From Umezawaea sp049997955 (GTDB lineage Bacteria > Actinomycetota > Actinomycetes > Mycobacteriales > Pseudonocardiaceae): 64,000 nucleotides of DNA. The stretch is taken from the NCBI GenBank assembly GCA_049997955.1, contig JAEBDY010000027.1, forward strand, positions 8,502 to 72,501, given 5' to 3'. This document shows, in pieces, positions 50,937-60,277 of the stretch (its first letter is position 1; the number at the start of each line of letters is the position of its first letter). The translations under genes were made by a program, and so were the position numbers. The notes beneath the pieces were generated by a model. It searched no databases, had not been told where the DNA came from, and saw only the letters and a list, made by a program, of their open reading frames with translations.

Positions 50937-51782
50937 TCACTGACCGGTGATCAGCGCGACCGCGACGTCCTTCGTGGCCTCGTCGACCTCGGGCGGCTGG
51001 AACCCCAGCCCCATGATGTGCGCCACGAACTCCGGCTCCGGCGGCAAGCCGTACTTCCTCAGGTAGTGCGGCACCGCGCCCGCCCAGATCCACGTCCCGT
51101 CCGTGCGGAAGTTCAGCGGGACGTCCTGCTCACCCGTCGAGAACTCGTCCAGGTCCAGGTTCCGCGCGGCCAGCACGACCGGCGCGCCCTCCAGGAACGC
51201 CGTCAGCTGCTCCCGCACCCGCGGGTCCACCGGCGGCCGGTTCACGAACGGCCGCCCGTTGGGCCCCTTCCCGTCGTACACCCGTGCCGTCCGCAGGGGC
51301 ACCGCCATGCCACCCGGCGGGGTGTCGACCGGAGCCTCCGCCGGAGGCATCCCGATCTTGTGCCGCCACCAGTTCGGGATCAGCACGTCAGCTCGCGGGA
51401 ACGTGCGCAGCTCGTCCTGGAGGCCGATCGGCGGCGGCGCGTTGCGCCACCGCGGCTCGTCCTCGGAGTTGAAGTCGACCGTGAACGCGCTGGGCGCTTC
51501 CAGCTCGTACACGGCGGCCAGCCACGTGCCCCGTTCGGCCGAGTACATGCCGGTCCGCAACTGCCCCAGCAGCGTCACCACGTCCATCGGCGGGCGCACG
51601 GGCTGCAACACCCCGTCGGGCCCGGCCACCGCCATGTCGACCTCGATGTGCCGCCCGGCGGCCCGGTACTCGGTCCGCACCTTCGTCCACCCCGGGGGGA
51701 GCATCGGGAGCATGGAGCGGCCGATCTGCCGAACCAGTTGCTGCTGCTCCTGCTCGGTCAGCGGTGTAGTCGGCTGGCTCAT
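50937..51782 (-). CDS. Immunity-type protein of the polymorphic toxin locus, extended paralogue
   Basis: 281 residues. The N-terminal 130 residues align by eye with the upstream 151-residue protein: PPGWTKVRTEYRA, LRTGMYSAERGTWLAAVYEL, DEPRW and FPRADVLIPNWWR. The extra C-terminal 140 residues (VRVYDGKGPNGRP to the end) are not recognised. The fold resembles YezG/DUF600-type immunity proteins, cytoplasmic inhibitors that protect against a cognate nuclease. Being directly downstream of the toxin supports the role, but it is inference. Confidence 0.62.
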   Translation of the reverse strand: MSQPTTPLTEQEQQQLVRQIGRSMLPMLPPGWTKVRTEYRAAGRHIEVDMAVAGPDGVLQPVRPPMDVVTLLGQLRTGMYSAERGTWLAAVYELEAPSAFTVDFNSEDEPRWRNAPPPIGLQDELRTFPRADVLIPNWWRHKIGMPPAEAPVDTPPGGMAVPLRTARVYDGKGPNGRPFVNRPPVDPRVREQLTAFLEGAPVVLAARNLDLDEFSTGEQDVPLNFRTDGTWIWAGAVPHYLRKYGLPPEPEFVAHIMGLGFQPPEVDEATKDVAVALITGQ

Positions 51783-51888
51783 GCGTGGTGCACCCCTTCG
51801 AAATCCCCCCGAAACCGGTGGGCCGATCTTAACGGCCCGCTTCCGGCCGCGTCGCGCGGTTGGCCGGGTGTCCCGACCCGGTGGCGGG

Positions 51889-52344
51889 TCAGCCCGCGTC
51901 GGTCGCGGCGGCCTCGTCCAGCTTCGCGCGCAGCCAGGCCGGAACGTGCTCGTCCGACCTGGGGAAGTAGTCCTGGTCGAGCGCGAACGCCCCGGCCGTC
52001 AGCGGCGGCGTGAACTCGGGCTCCCCGTCGTAGTCGTACTCCACCTCGTAGCGGCCGGGCGGGCGGACGGTGACCAGCGCCGTGTACCAGCTCCCGCGGT
52101 CCTCCTCGTACATGCCCGCGCGCAGCTTCTTCAGCACCTTCATCACGGCCGTCGGCGTCGCCGCGGCCACCGGCCCGCCGTCCTCGGCGGTGACGAGGAA
52201 GGACGCGGTGCTGATGCCGACGGTCGACCGGAACGACAGCCGCAACTCCTGCCAGCCCGCGGGCGCCGCGGACAGCAGGATCCCGCCCACCTCCTGGAGC
52301 AGTTCCTCCTGCTCCGGCGGGGTCAACTGGACCGGGTCCGACAT
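51889..52344 (-). CDS. Immunity-type protein adjacent to the WXG toxin
   Basis: 151 residues from ATG 52344 (GAGG 8-11 bases upstream); GTG 52350 is also possible. Features: AAPAGWQELRLSFRS, MKVLKKLRAGMYEEDRGSWY, EVEYDYDGEPEF and DYFPRSDEHVPAWL, the YezG/DUF600-like pattern. It lies 66 bases after the toxin stop on the same strand, the classical position of a cognate immunity gene. Its paralogue follows 106 bases later. Acidic, small and soluble, as expected for a nuclease inhibitor. Confidence 0.68.
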   Translation of the reverse strand: MSDPVQLTPPEQEELLQEVGGILLSAAPAGWQELRLSFRSTVGISTASFLVTAEDGGPVAAATPTAVMKVLKKLRAGMYEEDRGSWYTALVTVRPPGRYEVEYDYDGEPEFTPPLTAGAFALDQDYFPRSDEHVPAWLRAKLDEAAATDAG

Positions 52345-52410
52345 GACCACATCCTCATCGTCTGGGCGATCATCCGGGCGCCTTTCCGGTGCCGAGGGTA
52401 TCCCGGTCGC

Positions 52411-55400
52411 TCATCGGCGCCGTGGCGGCACGTTGTCGTAGTCGACCAAGGCCGCGGCCTGGCCGTCGATCCAGTGCTGCACGTGGATGGTCGTCGGGGT
52501 CTTCTTGCCCGGCGAGTACTCCATCTCGACCTGGACGGTCAGCGTCGGCTTCGGGTCGCGCTCGAGGACCTCGCCCCAGTGGACCTCCATCGCGCGGAAG
52601 TTGTCCGCCAGCGTGCTGCCCGCCTGGAACTGGTTGAGGTTCTCCAGCATCGGCACCATGTTGACGTACTCGCCGGGCCCGTCGAACTCGGTGCCCGCGA
52701 GGTGACCGCCGTTCCAGCCGACGTCCTCGTACAGCACGACCTCCTGCGGTGTCGGGGCCCTGCCGTGCTGCGCCTCGAACTCCGCGACCACCTGCCTGTT
52801 GTGCGCCCGGTACTCGTCGCGGCCCTCCCGGCCGACCGGGCCCTGGTCGGGGCTGCGGCGCGTGTCGTCGGACCCGGTGTGGACGAGTTCGCCCTGCATC
52901 CTCGTCGTCCGGGACTCCGCGTCGGTGTGGAACGTGTAGACGCTGCCCGCGGTCCCCCTGACCTGGTACTCGCAGTTCGGGAACGGCTGCCTGCTGTCCG
53001 GTCGCCACTCGCCCTGCCTGCCGGACGTGGTCTCGACCCGCACGACCGCGCCGTGCTCGTCGGTGGTGAACACCCCGCGCTCGCGCCCGGCCCGGTCGGT
53101 GACCTCGTACCGCCTGTTGGGCTCCAGCGCCACGGGTTCCCCGTCCGCGTCCCGGCCGAACGCCCTGGACTTGAGCGGTGCCCGCGGGTCGTCCGCGCCG
53201 ATCGTCTCGGTCCGGGGCGGCGTGGTGGCGGCACGATCCCTGGCGCCGCTCGGATCCACTCCGGACTTGTCCTTGTCCGGGGTGCCCGGCACGAAGCCGT
53301 CTTCACTCGCCCTGGTCCTGGTGCCGTCCGGGCTGTGGGTTTCCCACTGGCCGTTCGGCGGGATCCTCGGTTGGCGGTTGCCGTGCGCGTCGACGGCGGC
53401 GTCGGAGGTGAACACCCGACCCTGGCTGTCGGTCCACGCGGGCTTCGTCGGCGCCAGCACGGGCGCGTCGGTGTGCGCGGACAGGCGCCTGGCGAAGTCG
53501 TTGCTGCCCGCGTCGCAGCCGATCAGCCGGATCGGGGTCCGGCCGTCCCACCCGTTGCGGCGCAACAGGTCCCCGTACTCCTCCGGGCTGTAGGAGTGGT
53601 TGCCGATGCGCGCGCGGCCGTCCGGCGTGATGTGCACGTCGGCGGTGAAGTAGCGCGGGTCGTTCGGCACGCGGCCGGGCAGGTCGCCCATGTCGGAGTC
53701 GCCGCGGTGGTGCGAGATTCCCGCCGGGGTCGTCTCGCCGTGCCGCGCGTGCGCCTCGTCGATGTTCGGCCGCGGCTCCGGCCGGTGCCCGTCGGGGCCT
53801 CCGTGGTGCGGTGGACCGTCGGGGGTGTGGTGCGGCGCAACGGGGTGCGGGCCGCGAGGTTGCGGCGACCCCTGGTTCGGCGGGCCTTGCTGGGGTGCCC
53901 GCGGTGGCCCTTGGTTCGGCGGGCCTTGGTGGGGTGGTCGCGGTGGCCCTTGGTTCGGCGGGCCTTGGTGGGGTGGTCGCGGTGGGCCTTGGTTCGGCGG
54001 GCCCTGGTGAGGTGCGCGCGGTGAGCCCTGGTGCGGGGGCCCTTGGTGCGGTGGCCGCGCCTGGGGCGGACCCGCGTGCGGCGGACCCGCGTGCGGCGGT
54101 CGTGCCTGCGGGGGACCCGCGTGCGGCGGCGCGTTCTGCGGTCGGGGGGTGCCGTCGGGCGTGCGGGACTGCGGCACGCCGGACGCGGTGTCGCCGCGGT
54201 GGCCGGACGTGCCGGTCCAGCCGCCACCACCGGTCCGCGGCGGACCGCCCGCGCTCGGGGAACCGCCTGGCAGGCCACCACCGGGCTGGCCACCGGCGTG
54301 CGGCGTGCCACCGCCGACCGGTCCCTGCTGCTGCGGCGTGCCTGCGTCACGAGGAGCGGACTGCGGCTGGTCGACCCTGGACGGCGCGTCCGGGGTGGTC
54401 GTGGCCGACGAGTGCGTCTGGTCGACGCGCGGCGGGCTCGGCGGCGGACTGCCGCTGGGACCGGTGGACGGGCTGCCGCTCGGGCTGTGCGCCGAAGGCG
54501 CGGAGCCGGGACCGTGCACGGGAGACGGGGACGCCGGGCTCCCGGGACCGTTCGGCGAGGACGCGGAAGCCGGACCGTTGGGGCTGTGGGGGGACGGCGC
54601 GGACCCAGGACCGCCGTCCGGACCACGTCCGCCCGGCGCGGTGCTCGAAGGGGAAGACCCCGGGCTGCTGTCAGGGTTGTGCCCGCCCGGCGCGGCGCCC
54701 GTCGGAGAGGACCCCGGACTGCCATCCGGACCGCGCCCACCGGGCGCTGTGCTCGACGGTGAGGACGCCGGTCCGCCGTCCGGACCCCGCCCGCCGGGCG
54801 AGGTACCCGAGGGTGAAGTTCCAGGCCCGCCATCAGGACCGCGTCCACCCGGTGCTGGGCCGGACGGTGTGGTGTCACCGGGCGAGGACGGGGCCGTGCT
54901 CGGCGACGTCGGTGTGCTCCCGGCGGGCGACGACGGCGAACCGCCGGGTGAAGTCGTCGTGCTACCGGGAGAAGCGGGCCCGGAGTCCGGTGAGGTCGTC
55001 GACGGCGACGTGCTGTCGGGACGGGAACTCGGTGTGGTGTCGCCCGAAGGCCCTGGCGCGTCCGGACCGTCGGCACGGGATCCGGGCGGAGCGTCCACCC
55101 CGTCGCGCCCGAGCCTCCGCACGAATCCGGGGTCGTCCATCCTCGTCGCGAGCACGTCCAGCCCGGTCGCCTTGCCCGCGAGCTTCCCCAGCACCTCCAT
55201 GATCTTCTCGAAGATCTCGACGAGCTTCTTCAGCATCGGCGAGACCTTCTTGATGGTGTCCAGCAGCTTCTGGACGAGCTTCGCGATCCGCGTCGCCCAC
55301 TTCGCGATCGCGGTGACCGCCTGCGCGACGATCACCGGCGTCCCGAACCCCAGCGTGAACACGGCCTCCAGCACCCACGTGATCAACTTCGCCACGAGGT

Positions 55401-55956
55401 CGGCGATCAGGTCCCGCACCATCTCCCGCACGAACGCCACGACCATGCCCATGACGCCGACGACCGTGCCCACGGACCCGGCGGCGCTGGCCGCACCGGA
55501 CAGCGCGTCGCCCTGCTGCGTCGCGGCCGCGCGGTAGGCGTCCGCCGCGGCACCGGTCCACCCCTCGGTGCCGGACGTCAACGCGGCGGCGTAGTCCTCG
55601 CTGATCTTCCCCATCTCGGTGGAGACGGTGGTCCACGTCGTGCTGTACGACTCGATCACCGGCGGGTCGCCCGCGAGCCAGTCGAGCATGTCCTTCAACG
55701 GCTGCACGTGTTCCATCAGGAACGACGCGGCCGACGACAGGAGGGTGCCGAACGGGTCGATGGCCATGGACGCGGCGTCCGCGGCGAGGCCGACGACACC
55801 GAGGCCGCCCTCGATCCAGTTGCCCTCCTTGAAGCCGTTGAACGTGTCCATCGCGGATTCCGCGATGGAGATGCCGGTGGCCCAACCGTTGTCGCCGGTG
55901 CCCTGGTTGAACCCGGTGCCCTCCTGCGGCGCTTGCGCGACCAGTGGATTCGTCAT
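52411..55956 (-). CDS. WXG-type polymorphic toxin with C-terminal DNA/RNA nuclease-like domain
   Basis: 1181 residues. An N-terminal WXG100-like helical region (about 1-280; GWTGAAADAYRAAA near 130, amphipathic helices after) implies type VII secretion. A Pro/Gly/Ser region follows (about 290-720) with PGGRGPDGGP-type repeats and a 13-residue tandem repeat. Next is a pre-toxin region with IRLIGCDAGSNDFARRLSAH, resembling caspase-like processing domains (inference). The end (about 1070-1181) matches Endonuclease_NS_2: VLYEDVGWNGGHLAGTEFDG, NMVPMLENLNQFQAG and VQVEMEYS. ATG overlaps the upstream EspC-like stop by 4 bases. No ESX machinery genes are in the window. Confidence 0.85.
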   Translation of the reverse strand: MTNPLVAQAPQEGTGFNQGTGDNGWATGISIAESAMDTFNGFKEGNWIEGGLGVVGLAADAASMAIDPFGTLLSSAASFLMEHVQPLKDMLDWLAGDPPVIESYSTTWTTVSTEMGKISEDYAAALTSGTEGWTGAAADAYRAAATQQGDALSGAASAAGSVGTVVGVMGMVVAFVREMVRDLIADLVAKLITWVLEAVFTLGFGTPVIVAQAVTAIAKWATRIAKLVQKLLDTIKKVSPMLKKLVEIFEKIMEVLGKLAGKATGLDVLATRMDDPGFVRRLGRDGVDAPPGSRADGPDAPGPSGDTTPSSRPDSTSPSTTSPDSGPASPGSTTTSPGGSPSSPAGSTPTSPSTAPSSPGDTTPSGPAPGGRGPDGGPGTSPSGTSPGGRGPDGGPASSPSSTAPGGRGPDGSPGSSPTGAAPGGHNPDSSPGSSPSSTAPGGRGPDGGPGSAPSPHSPNGPASASSPNGPGSPASPSPVHGPGSAPSAHSPSGSPSTGPSGSPPPSPPRVDQTHSSATTTPDAPSRVDQPQSAPRDAGTPQQQGPVGGGTPHAGGQPGGGLPGGSPSAGGPPRTGGGGWTGTSGHRGDTASGVPQSRTPDGTPRPQNAPPHAGPPQARPPHAGPPHAGPPQARPPHQGPPHQGSPRAPHQGPPNQGPPRPPHQGPPNQGPPRPPHQGPPNQGPPRAPQQGPPNQGSPQPRGPHPVAPHHTPDGPPHHGGPDGHRPEPRPNIDEAHARHGETTPAGISHHRGDSDMGDLPGRVPNDPRYFTADVHITPDGRARIGNHSYSPEEYGDLLRRNGWDGRTPIRLIGCDAGSNDFARRLSAHTDAPVLAPTKPAWTDSQGRVFTSDAAVDAHGNRQPRIPPNGQWETHSPDGTRTRASEDGFVPGTPDKDKSGVDPSGARDRAATTPPRTETIGADDPRAPLKSRAFGRDADGEPVALEPNRRYEVTDRAGRERGVFTTDEHGAVVRVETTSGRQGEWRPDSRQPFPNCEYQVRGTAGSVYTFHTDAESRTTRMQGELVHTGSDDTRRSPDQGPVGREGRDEYRAHNRQVVAEFEAQHGRAPTPQEVVLYEDVGWNGGHLAGTEFDGPGEYVNMVPMLENLNQFQAGSTLADNFRAMEVHWGEVLERDPKPTLTVQVEMEYSPGKKTPTTIHVQHWIDGQAAALVDYDNVPPRRR
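53872..54027. repeat. 39-bp tandem repeats in the toxin linker
   Basis: About four 39-bp units (starts at 53872, 53911, 53950 and 53989) encode 13-residue units of the form PPHQGPPNQGPPR on the minus strand. Two units are identical or nearly so, suggesting recent slippage. The repeats extend the exported linker and keep the reading frame. Confidence 0.85.
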
Positions 55957-56261
55957 CGGTCACCGGTCCGGAACGAGTCGGCCACCGCGTCGTCCTGCTG
56001 CCGGTACTGCTTGACCGTGTTGTTGACACCGGTCGCCGTGCTGTCCATCGCCTCGACGGCGCCGTTCAACGCGTCCAGGCCCCACTGCTCCACGGGGTCC
56101 AGCATCATCCGGAACGGCTGGCACAGGATGCCGTAGGCGTCGGTCGGCATGCTGACCGTGCGGGCGGCGTCGAGCGCGCCGCGCAGCCGCTCGGACAGGT
56201 CGTCGAGCTTCCTGCGGTGCCCGTCCAGGGTTTCCCCGACGACCTCGAACTCCTCGACCAC
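55953..56261 (-). CDS. EspC-like T7SS target protein (small WXG100-type helical protein)
   Basis: 102 residues, fully helical. EEFEVVGETLDGHRRKLDDL and then TDAYGILCQPFRMMLDPVEQ match the ESX-1 secretion-associated EspC family (PF10824), whose members have a WXG-like two-helix hairpin. It likely serves as co-secreted partner or chaperone for the toxin, as it overlaps the toxin ATG (ATGA). The start is GTG with GGGGGA upstream. It sits between a YbaB-like gene and the toxin in a compact minus-strand operon. Confidence 0.78.
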   Translation of the reverse strand: MVEEFEVVGETLDGHRRKLDDLSERLRGALDAARTVSMPTDAYGILCQPFRMMLDPVEQWGLDALNGAVEAMDSTATGVNNTVKQYRQQDDAVADSFRTGDR

Positions 56262-56279
56262 GAGAATCCCCCTACGCCG

Positions 56280-56798
56280 TTAGGACAGGAACGAGCCGCC
56301 GTCGAAGTCGTCGTCATCGTCGGGTCGACGGGGACGACGCGGTGCGGGCGGGGGAACGGGGCGGGGAGGCTGGTCGTCCTCGATGCCGAACCGCAGTTCC
56401 CGGTCGACCGGCGGGGGCACGTCCTCGGCTGGCGCGGGCGGGAAGTTCTTGCGCGCCTCGGCGAACAGCACGTTCGCCGTCTCGTCCTGCGTGCCGATGG
56501 TTTCCGCCATGGCCTGCCGCAGCAGCTCGGGAATCCGCGACTGGGCCAGCTGCAACGTCCGCATGATCTCCGCCGACACCTCGGACATCCGCTTCTCCCG
56601 CGCCGATTCCGCGATGTCCACAGAGGACAGGATGCCGTTCGACCCGATGGTCAGCCGGATCGTGCCGTCCCTCGACGTCTCGGTGATCGTCAGGCCCTGC
56701 ACGCGTTCGGCCATGTTCTGGTAGCGCTCGGCCTTCTGCTGGATGCTGCTCTCCCACTGCGCGAGCATCCGCTCGGACCCGCCGACGTCGTCAGGCAC
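56280..56798 (-). CDS. YbaB/EbfC-family protein at the head of the toxin operon
   Basis: 172 residues from GTG 56798, preceded by GGGAGG; a longer in-frame start would add a weak N-terminus. The YbaB core spans about 10-105: MLAQWESSIQQKAERYQNMA, a beta hairpin GTIRLTIGSNGILSSVDIAE and a final helix. The tail is Pro-rich and strongly acidic (RPDDDDDFDGGSFLS). EbfC proteins bind DNA or act in nucleoid organisation, and actinobacterial WXG loci often carry one before the substrates. It may regulate or assist the toxin operon. Confidence 0.75.
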   Translation of the reverse strand: MPDDVGGSERMLAQWESSIQQKAERYQNMAERVQGLTITETSRDGTIRLTIGSNGILSSVDIAESAREKRMSEVSAEIMRTLQLAQSRIPELLRQAMAETIGTQDETANVLFAEARKNFPPAPAEDVPPPVDRELRFGIEDDQPPRPVPPPAPRRPRRPDDDDDFDGGSFLS

Positions 56799-56904
56799 CG
56801 CCGTTCCTCCCCCGTGGTGGACAACCTCACCGGACAGGATGGCGCACCGCGGAACCGGCTGGTTCCGGTACGCGGGCAAATACGCCGAACGGCCCAGCGC
56901 ACGA

Positions 56905-56940
56905 CGAAGCCCGCCCGCTCCGGGGAGCGGGCGGGCTTCG
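56905..56940. terminator. Terminator between the FKBP gene and the toxin operon
   Basis: Bases 56905-56921 and 56924-56940 are perfectly complementary over 17 bp; two bases separate the arms, so the last pairs must open as a loop. It lies downstream of the FKBP stop on the minus strand. Confidence 0.85.
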
Positions 56941-56954
56941 CCAGGTGGTCGCTG

Positions 56955-57329
56955 TCAGCTCACCCCGAGCAGGTCCACCACGAAGATCAGCGTCTCGCCC
57001 GGCTTGATCGCCGCGCCCGCGCCGCGGTCGCCGTAGGCGAGGTGCGGCGGGATGACGAGCTGGCGACGGCCGCCGACCTTCATGCCCGCGACGCCCTTGT
57101 CCCAGCCCGCGATGACGCGGCCGCCGCCCAGCGGGAAGCGGAACGGGTCGTTGCGGCTCCAGGAGGAGTCGAACTCCTCACCGGTGGCGAACGAGACACC
57201 GACGTAGTGGACGGTGACGGCCTGGCCCGGCGTGGCCTCGGGCCCGTCGCCGACCGAGAGGTCGTTGATCACCAGGTCGGCGGGCGGGGGGCCCTCGACC
57301 AGGTCGACTTCGGGCTTCTGGATGGCCAT
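56955..57329 (-). CDS. FKBP-type peptidyl-prolyl cis-trans isomerase
   Basis: 124 residues, one FKBP domain. VTVHYVGVSFATGEEFDSSW, then PFRFPLGGGRVIAGWDKGVA and GMKVGGRRQLVIPPHLAYGD, finishing TLIFVVDLLGV. All core residues of the ligand pocket (Y, F, D, I, W, Y) are present. It accelerates proline isomerisation in protein folding. ATG 57329 was chosen because AGGAGG precedes it by 6 bases; no signal peptide, so cytoplasmic. Confidence 0.94.
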   Translation of the reverse strand: MAIQKPEVDLVEGPPPADLVINDLSVGDGPEATPGQAVTVHYVGVSFATGEEFDSSWSRNDPFRFPLGGGRVIAGWDKGVAGMKVGGRRQLVIPPHLAYGDRGAGAAIKPGETLIFVVDLLGVS

Positions 57330-57487
57330 GCGGGTCCTCCTCGAATCGGAACAGGTCTGCCGGCGAGTCAATCACGTCGTCCGCGGCGCTGCCGAATGGC
57401 CTACGTCTAGTGGAGCTTGTGGCCGCAGTAGCCGGTCTGTTGCTCTGTGTGCACCCCGAACGGGGTGACAACTCCAAGGAGATGATC

Positions 57488-58303
57488 ATGGCGGCAACCC
57501 TGCACCGCCTCCGGTCGTGGCTGGGCGCGTTCGTGGTGGCGATGGTGCTTCCACTGGCGGGCTTCAGCGTGGCCGCGGCAGCTCCCGCACCCCCGACCAC
57601 CGATGGTGAGGTCGGCGCCCAGATCGTGGGCGGCACCCGCGCCAGCACCAGCACCTACCCGTGGGTGGTCTACCTGGCCACCAGCAGCGGTTCGCAGTAC
57701 TGCGGCGGCACGCTGGTCGCGCCCAACAAGGTCGTCACGGCCGCGCACTGCACCGTCGGCGACTCGCCGTCCGTGGTCCGCGTCGTGGCCGGTCGCGACG
57801 ACAAGCGGTCCACCGCGGGCGTCGTCGCGCGCGTCACCAAGATCTGGATCCACCCGAGCTACCGGGACGTGACCCAGGGCTACGACGTCTCGGTGCTGAC
57901 CCTGGACCGCAACCTCACCCAGGGCACCCTGCCGATCGCGGGCGCGTCCGACACCGCGCTGTACGCGGCGGGGACGTCCAGCTCGATCCTCGGCTGGGGC
58001 ACCACGTCCTCCGGCGGTTCGGCGTCGCGCTACCTGCTCCGGGCCACCGTGCCGCTGACCAGCAGCGCGACCTGCTCCTCCGCGTACGGCTCGGACTTCA
58101 AGTCCGCGCACATGGTGTGCGCCGGCTACCCGCAGGGCGGCACCGACACCTGCCAGGGCGACTCGGGCGGCCCGCTCGTCGCGGGCGGCAAGCTGATCGG
58201 CGTCACCTCGTGGGGCGAGGGCTGCGCCGGCGCCGGGTACCCCGGTGTCTACGCCAAGGTCTCCAGCTACGCGACGCTGATCGCGCAGCAGATCAACTCC
58301 TAG
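57488..58303 (+). CDS. Secreted trypsin-like (S1) serine protease
   Basis: 271 residues. The signal peptide (residues about 1-32) and a short propeptide (APAPPTTDGEVGAQ) precede the activation site; the mature chain begins I46-VGG. Catalytic triad H87 (TAAHC), D133 (YDVSVL) and S226 (GDSGGP). Cysteines are placed for at least three disulfides. The specificity pocket DTCQGDSGGP with Asp six residues before Ser suggests trypsin-like cleavage after Lys/Arg. ATG 57488 follows AAGGAG (57474-57479) by 8 bases; ATG 57482 is possible. It is divergent from FKBP and followed by a hairpin. Confidence 0.94.
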   Translation: MAATLHRLRSWLGAFVVAMVLPLAGFSVAAAAPAPPTTDGEVGAQIVGGTRASTSTYPWVVYLATSSGSQYCGGTLVAPNKVVTAAHCTVGDSPSVVRVVAGRDDKRSTAGVVARVTKIWIHPSYRDVTQGYDVSVLTLDRNLTQGTLPIAGASDTALYAAGTSSSILGWGTTSSGGSASRYLLRATVPLTSSATCSSAYGSDFKSAHMVCAGYPQGGTDTCQGDSGGPLVAGGKLIGVTSWGEGCAGAGYPGVYAKVSSYATLIAQQINS

Positions 58304-58314
58304 GCCGGGCAACG

Positions 58315-58352
58315 GGAAGTGCCGGGGGACCTCCGGGTTCCCCGGCACTTCC
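58315..58352. terminator. Terminator of the S1 protease gene
   Basis: A 13-bp stem (58315-58327 with 58340-58352) and a 12-base loop, followed by GCTTTCCTTG. It separates the protease from the beta-propeller gene. Confidence 0.82.
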
Positions 58353-58396
58353 GCTTTCCTTGCAACGCGATGCGCCCCCGCCACCGTCCTTGGGCC

Positions 58397-60277
58397 ATGA
58401 AGCGTTCGGGAATGGTGTTGGCGGGGATCGTCGTCGTCGGGGTGTGCGCGGCGTCCGCGCCCGCGGTGCTGGACAGCGGGCCGTTCCCGGTGCCGCCCAC
58501 CGCGACGACCGGGCCCGTGGAACTGGTGGCCTACGACTCGTGCGAGAAGGTGCTGTCGCAGTTCAGAACCGCTGAACGCCCGCGCCTCGCCGAGTACGGC
58601 AGGGGAAGCGGCTGGTACGACACCGAAGGCGGCGTGGTGCTGAACGCCGAGGCCGGGGTGGCCGCCGACGCGCAGCAGAAGGCCGCCCCCGCGCCGCCGA
58701 CGCAGGCGGGCAAGCCCGAGCACTCGACCACGAACGTCCAGGAAGCGGGCGTCGACGAGCCCGACCTGGTCAAGACCGACGGGGAGCGGATCATCACGGT
58801 CGTCGACGGCACGCTGCGCGTCGTGGACGTGGCGACCCGCGCGGTCACCGGATCGCTCGACCTGCCCGGCGCCGCCGCCTCGCAGCTGATGCTCAGCGGG
58901 GACCGCGCGCTCGTCGTCACCACGTCGATCGCGACGCTGGAGAGACCGTTGTCGCCCAACGACTACGCCCCCGCGGACGGCGCGAGCCTGGTGCTGGTCG
59001 ACCTGGCGTCCGCGCCGAAGGTGCTCGGCACGCTCGCGGTCGACGGCTCCTACGTGGACGCCCGCCAGGTCGGCGGTGTGGCGCGGGTGGTCGTCAGCTC
59101 GTCACCCCGGCTGAACTACGTCTACCCGGACGAGGTCCGCACCACCGCCCAGGCGCAGCTGGAGAACGAGCGGATCCTGGAGGCCGCGCCGGTCTCCGCG
59201 TGGCTGCCGAACTACGAGCTGACCACGCCGACCTCGCGCAGCGACGGCACGCTGGTCGACTGCTCGCGGATCAGCTTCCCCCGGCAGCCCACGGCGTCCT
59301 CGCTGCTGACCGTGCTCACGCTCGACCTCGCGGCCCCACTCGGCACCGGGGACCCGGTGTCCGTCGTCACGGCGGGCGACACCGTCTACGGCTCGGAGAA
59401 GAACCTCTACGTCGCCGACCAGCGCCAGGGGTTCACCGGTCGCGGGAGGGCCGCCACGGCCCGGACGACCGCGATCCACCAGTTCGACATCTCCCGGCCC
59501 GGCCCGCCGAAGCACGTCGCTTCCGGTGTCGTGGCGGGCACCCCGCTCAACCAGTACTCGTTCTCCGAGCACGCGGGGCACCTGCGGGTCGCGACCACGA
59601 GCGGGTCCACCTCGTCCTCCTCGCAGAGCTCCGTCACGGTCCTGAAGCGCGAGGGCGACACCCTCGTGCGGACCGGCAAGGTCGACGGGCTCGGTGTGGG
59701 GGAACGGATCTACAGCGTCCGGTTCCTCGGCTCGGTCGGCTACGTGGTCACGTTCCGGCAGACCGACCCGCTCTACACCCTCGACCTCGCCGACCCGACC
59801 AAGCCGAAGGTCGTGGGGGAGCTGAAGATCAACGGCTACTCGGCCTACCTGCACCCGGCGGGCGACGGCAGGCTGATCGGCGTCGGCCAGGACGCGACCA
59901 GCCGGGGCCGGGTCACGGGAACGCAGGTGTCCCTGTTCGACGTGCGGGACCCGGCGAATCCGCGACGCCTCGCCCAGCACCACCTCCCCGGCGCGAGTTC
60001 CGAGGCCGAGTACGACCCGCACGCCTTCCTGTACTGGTCGCCCACCGGCCTGCTCGTGCTGCCGGTCTCCGATCAGCGCCGCGGGGGCGACGTCGGTTCG
60101 CTGGTGCTCCGCCTGTCCGGCAACGGGTTCAGCGAGCTCGGCACGGTCCGGCACCCCACCGGGACGCTGCGGCGGTCGCTCGTCATCGGCGACGACCTGT
60201 GGACCGTGTCGGACGCGGGTCTCATGGCCACCACCGGCGACCGGGCGACTCAGCTGGCCTGGGTGCCGTTCGGGTAG
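58397..60277 (+). CDS. Secreted beta-propeller domain protein
   Basis: 626 residues. A signal peptide or lipid-less anchor (about 1-28) is followed by the PF09826 hallmark NVQEAGVDEPDLVKTDG and repeated blade strands such as GTLRVVDVATRAVTGSLDLP and RLIGVGQDATSRGRVTGTQV. The family is extracellular and of unknown function; members occur next to proteases in several actinomycetes. ATG 58397 is 45 bases after the terminator of the protease gene. The 3' end overlaps the convergent EI24 gene by 28 bp. Confidence 0.85.
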   Translation: MKRSGMVLAGIVVVGVCAASAPAVLDSGPFPVPPTATTGPVELVAYDSCEKVLSQFRTAERPRLAEYGRGSGWYDTEGGVVLNAEAGVAADAQQKAAPAPPTQAGKPEHSTTNVQEAGVDEPDLVKTDGERIITVVDGTLRVVDVATRAVTGSLDLPGAAASQLMLSGDRALVVTTSIATLERPLSPNDYAPADGASLVLVDLASAPKVLGTLAVDGSYVDARQVGGVARVVVSSSPRLNYVYPDEVRTTAQAQLENERILEAAPVSAWLPNYELTTPTSRSDGTLVDCSRISFPRQPTASSLLTVLTLDLAAPLGTGDPVSVVTAGDTVYGSEKNLYVADQRQGFTGRGRAATARTTAIHQFDISRPGPPKHVASGVVAGTPLNQYSFSEHAGHLRVATTSGSTSSSSQSSVTVLKREGDTLVRTGKVDGLGVGERIYSVRFLGSVGYVVTFRQTDPLYTLDLADPTKPKVVGELKINGYSAYLHPAGDGRLIGVGQDATSRGRVTGTQVSLFDVRDPANPRRLAQHHLPGASSEAEYDPHAFLYWSPTGLLVLPVSDQRRGGDVGSLVLRLSGNGFSELGTVRHPTGTLRRSLVIGDDLWTVSDAGLMATTGDRATQLAWVPFG

